From NCBI GenBank assembly GCA_947489925.1, contig CANLFK010000100.1:1-8161 (forward strand): a stretch of 8,161 bases of DNA. The letters are read 5' to 3'. Source of the DNA: Candidatus Caenarcanales bacterium. GTDB taxonomy: Bacteria > Cyanobacteriota > Vampirovibrionia > Caenarcaniphilales > Caenarcanaceae. A model generated the notes under the pieces. The model searched no databases and was not told where the DNA came from. It was given only the letters and a program-made list of their open reading frames with translations. The translations under genes were made by a program, and so were the position numbers. Position 1 is the first letter of the stretch; the number at the start of each line of letters is the position of its first letter. This document shows, piece after piece, positions 7,338 to 8,161 of the stretch.

Positions 7338-7514
7338 TTTAAGTTTATAAATTTAATTGTATTATGCAAAATTGTTATTAGCATAAAGCAAAAACCTTTT
7401 AAATTGCTAATTTTTCTTTTAAGAGAGTTAATTAATTCACTAGAAGAAATAGTTTTTAATTGTTATTGTAGGATAAAATTGAATCTAAACAACTTTTAAT
7501 TGAGCGTGAAATGT
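7338..7514. promoter_or_regulatory. 177-bp divergent spacer between the RNase J-like and PepSY-type genes
   Basis: Leftward, the reverse strand has CATAAT at 7366-7361 and TTGCTT at 7391-7386, a possible -10/-35 pair with a 19-bp gap for the RNase J-like gene. A GCAAAATT octamer (7366-7373) touches this -10. Rightward, TAAAAT at 7474-7479 could be a -10 for the PepSY-type gene, but no -35 is apparent. Neither gene has a Shine-Dalgarno sequence at the proper distance. No RNA gene or stable hairpin is visible. Confidence 0.35.
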
Positions 7515-7799
7515 ATGAATAAAATTTTAAGAAATTCACATGGTTTTTTGGGTTTAGTTTTTGGGGTTTTTTTATTAATTCAGGGATTAACTGCCTGTTT
7601 GCTAGCATTTGAAAAGCCACTTGAAACAGCTTTTGGTGAAAGTAAAGTTAAGCTAATTGAAAATATTCATAAAGGCAAAATATATGGAAACTTTAAAAAA
7701 CCTTATAATGCATTAACTGGTTTAGCTTTATGTTATTTATCTTTTAGTGGGATTTTTATGGGTTTGAATATTCTAAAAGCTAAAAGTAAAAAATCTTAA
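7515..7799 (+). CDS. small PepSY-associated two-helix membrane protein
   Basis: The 94-residue protein has two hydrophobic helices: about 10-31 (GFLGLVFGVFLLIQGLTACLL) and about 66-87 (ALTGLALCYLSFSGIFMGLN). Between them is IENIHKGKIYG (48-58). The order 'SHGFLG..., LTG/LTA turn, iHxGxixG, LTGLALxxLxxSGxxM' is that of PepSY-associated TM proteins, often found in cyanobacteria as short stand-alone proteins. His9 and His52 are the conserved-type histidines. Larger members are linked to iron or heme reduction; for the short ones the role is not known, and I assign none. Upstream in-frame TTG (7500) and GTG (7506) starts exist, but the ATG at 7515 directly precedes the conserved start of helix 1. 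The gene ends 2 bp before the stop of the convergent purine nucleoside phosphorylase-like gene. Confidence 0.7.
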   Translation: MNKILRNSHGFLGLVFGVFLLIQGLTACLLAFEKPLETAFGESKVKLIENIHKGKIYGNFKKPYNALTGLALCYLSFSGIFMGLNILKAKSKKS

Positions 7800-7801
7800 A
7801 A

Positions 7802-8161
7802 TCAAGATATAAATTTTATTAAGCCACAAACCTTAATCTTCTGATGAGCTGCCATAAGAGAGGCAAAAATTAAATTATAAGCATAAGCCTTTGTTTCAGG
7901 TAATAAATTAACAAAAAAATCTTTTTGACTAGTATTTGGTTTAAAACCTAATTGAAAACCAATTAAAATGCCCTTTGCTATTTCTTCTATTGGCTGGCTA
8001 CTTTGATTAGTAATATATAAATTATTAAGTGGAAAAAATCTTTCACCCAGAGCATTATCATTTGTTCCCATTAAAGGATTTTGCCCGCTTAAATTAATAT
8101 GATCACTTACTAATAAATATTTTTCTTTTTCTTTCTGGAACTCAAATCCATAATCAATAAT
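7802..8161 (-). CDS. purine nucleoside phosphorylase-like protein, C-terminal part (runs off right edge; shortened and diverged)
   Basis: The reverse strand is open from the window edge to a TGA at 7802 (119 residues seen). The section before an internal ATG at 8071 clearly belongs to the gene: YLLVSDHINLSGQNPLMG followed by TNDNALGERFFPLNNLY is the family I purine nucleoside phosphorylase signature (SDHINLTGxNPLxGxND...GxRFxxMSxxY). Such enzymes split inosine and guanosine with phosphate in the cytosol. Downstream the match decays. The usual 'GVYVGVSGPSYET' region reads GILIGFQLGFKPNTSQKD, 'GMSTVPEVIVARH' reads NLIFASLMAAHQ, and after KVCGLIKFIS the protein stops about where the purine-binding Asn (human Asn243) would be, some 45 residues early. 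The phosphorylase activity is therefore doubtful. The lost tail is not visible beyond the stop, where the convergent gene begins. Confidence 0.75.
   Translation of the reverse strand: MIDYGFEFQKEKEKYLLVSDHINLSGQNPLMGTNDNALGERFFPLNNLYITNQSSQPIEEIAKGILIGFQLGFKPNTSQKDFFVNLLPETKAYAYNLIFASLMAAHQKIKVCGLIKFIS

Noticed and set aside
7793..7808. ATCTT/AAGAT hairpin at the junction of the PepSY-type and phosphorylase-like genes as a bidirectional terminator
   Set aside because: A 5-bp AT-rich stem lacks the stability and T-tract of an intrinsic terminator; expected by chance in such DNA.
1..8161. Transposon, prophage, defence island or toxin-antitoxin system
   Set aside because: No transposase, integrase, terminal repeats, phage or defence-type genes are present, and all genes share similar AT-rich codon use.

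Overview
This is an AT-rich (roughly one third G+C by eye), gene-dense bacterial segment. It holds six complete protein genes and two genes cut by the window edges. A GT9 (heptosyltransferase-type) glycosyltransferase suggests a Gram-negative envelope. RNase J-family architecture, a two-helix PepSY-type membrane protein like those common in cyanobacteria, and the lack of any convincing Shine-Dalgarno sequence before the genes fit a low-GC relative of Cyanobacteria (Melainabacteria/Vampirovibrionia type) or a similar lineage. That placement is a weak inference.

Layout. At the left edge, the first codons of argC (arginine biosynthesis) read leftward. Across a 54-bp divergent spacer, a rightward series follows: a GT9 glycosyltransferase, leucyl aminopeptidase pepA with all metal ligands intact (33 bp later), and a small protein of the phospholipid scramblase/LURP-one superfamily (90 bp later). 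This series meets, with only a 10-bp gap, a leftward pair: a soluble histidine kinase with an unusual N-terminal sensor, and upstream of it an RNase J-family protein. A 177-bp divergent spacer separates the latter from a short rightward PepSY-type two-helix membrane protein. That protein converges, 2 bp apart, with the 3' part of a purine nucleoside phosphorylase-like gene that enters from the right edge.

The most notable gene is the RNase J homologue. It keeps the full length and C-terminal domain of the family, but by eye alignment five of its seven metal ligands are replaced (including the HxHxDH motif, read as SNSHEEY), as are other beta-CASP signature residues. It also carries a roughly 100-residue N-terminal tail rich in Arg, Gly, Asn and Asp. 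It looks like a pseudo-nuclease that may act as an RNA-binding or scaffolding partner. The purine nucleoside phosphorylase homologue is also abnormal: it has lost the GPxYET region and stops about where the purine-binding Asn would be. Two homologues of essential enzyme families with damaged catalytic sites but open frames therefore lie within 3 kb.

In the non-coding DNA the octamer GCAAAATT (or its complement) occurs five times within or at the edge of only about 450 bp of spacer, and I found one exact copy in the coding sequence. Two spacer copies form a perfect 14-bp inverted repeat that brackets a TATAAT box upstream of the histidine kinase. This may be a shared regulatory site. The kinase, RNase J-like and argC leaders all carry it, which hints at common control, but this is inference.
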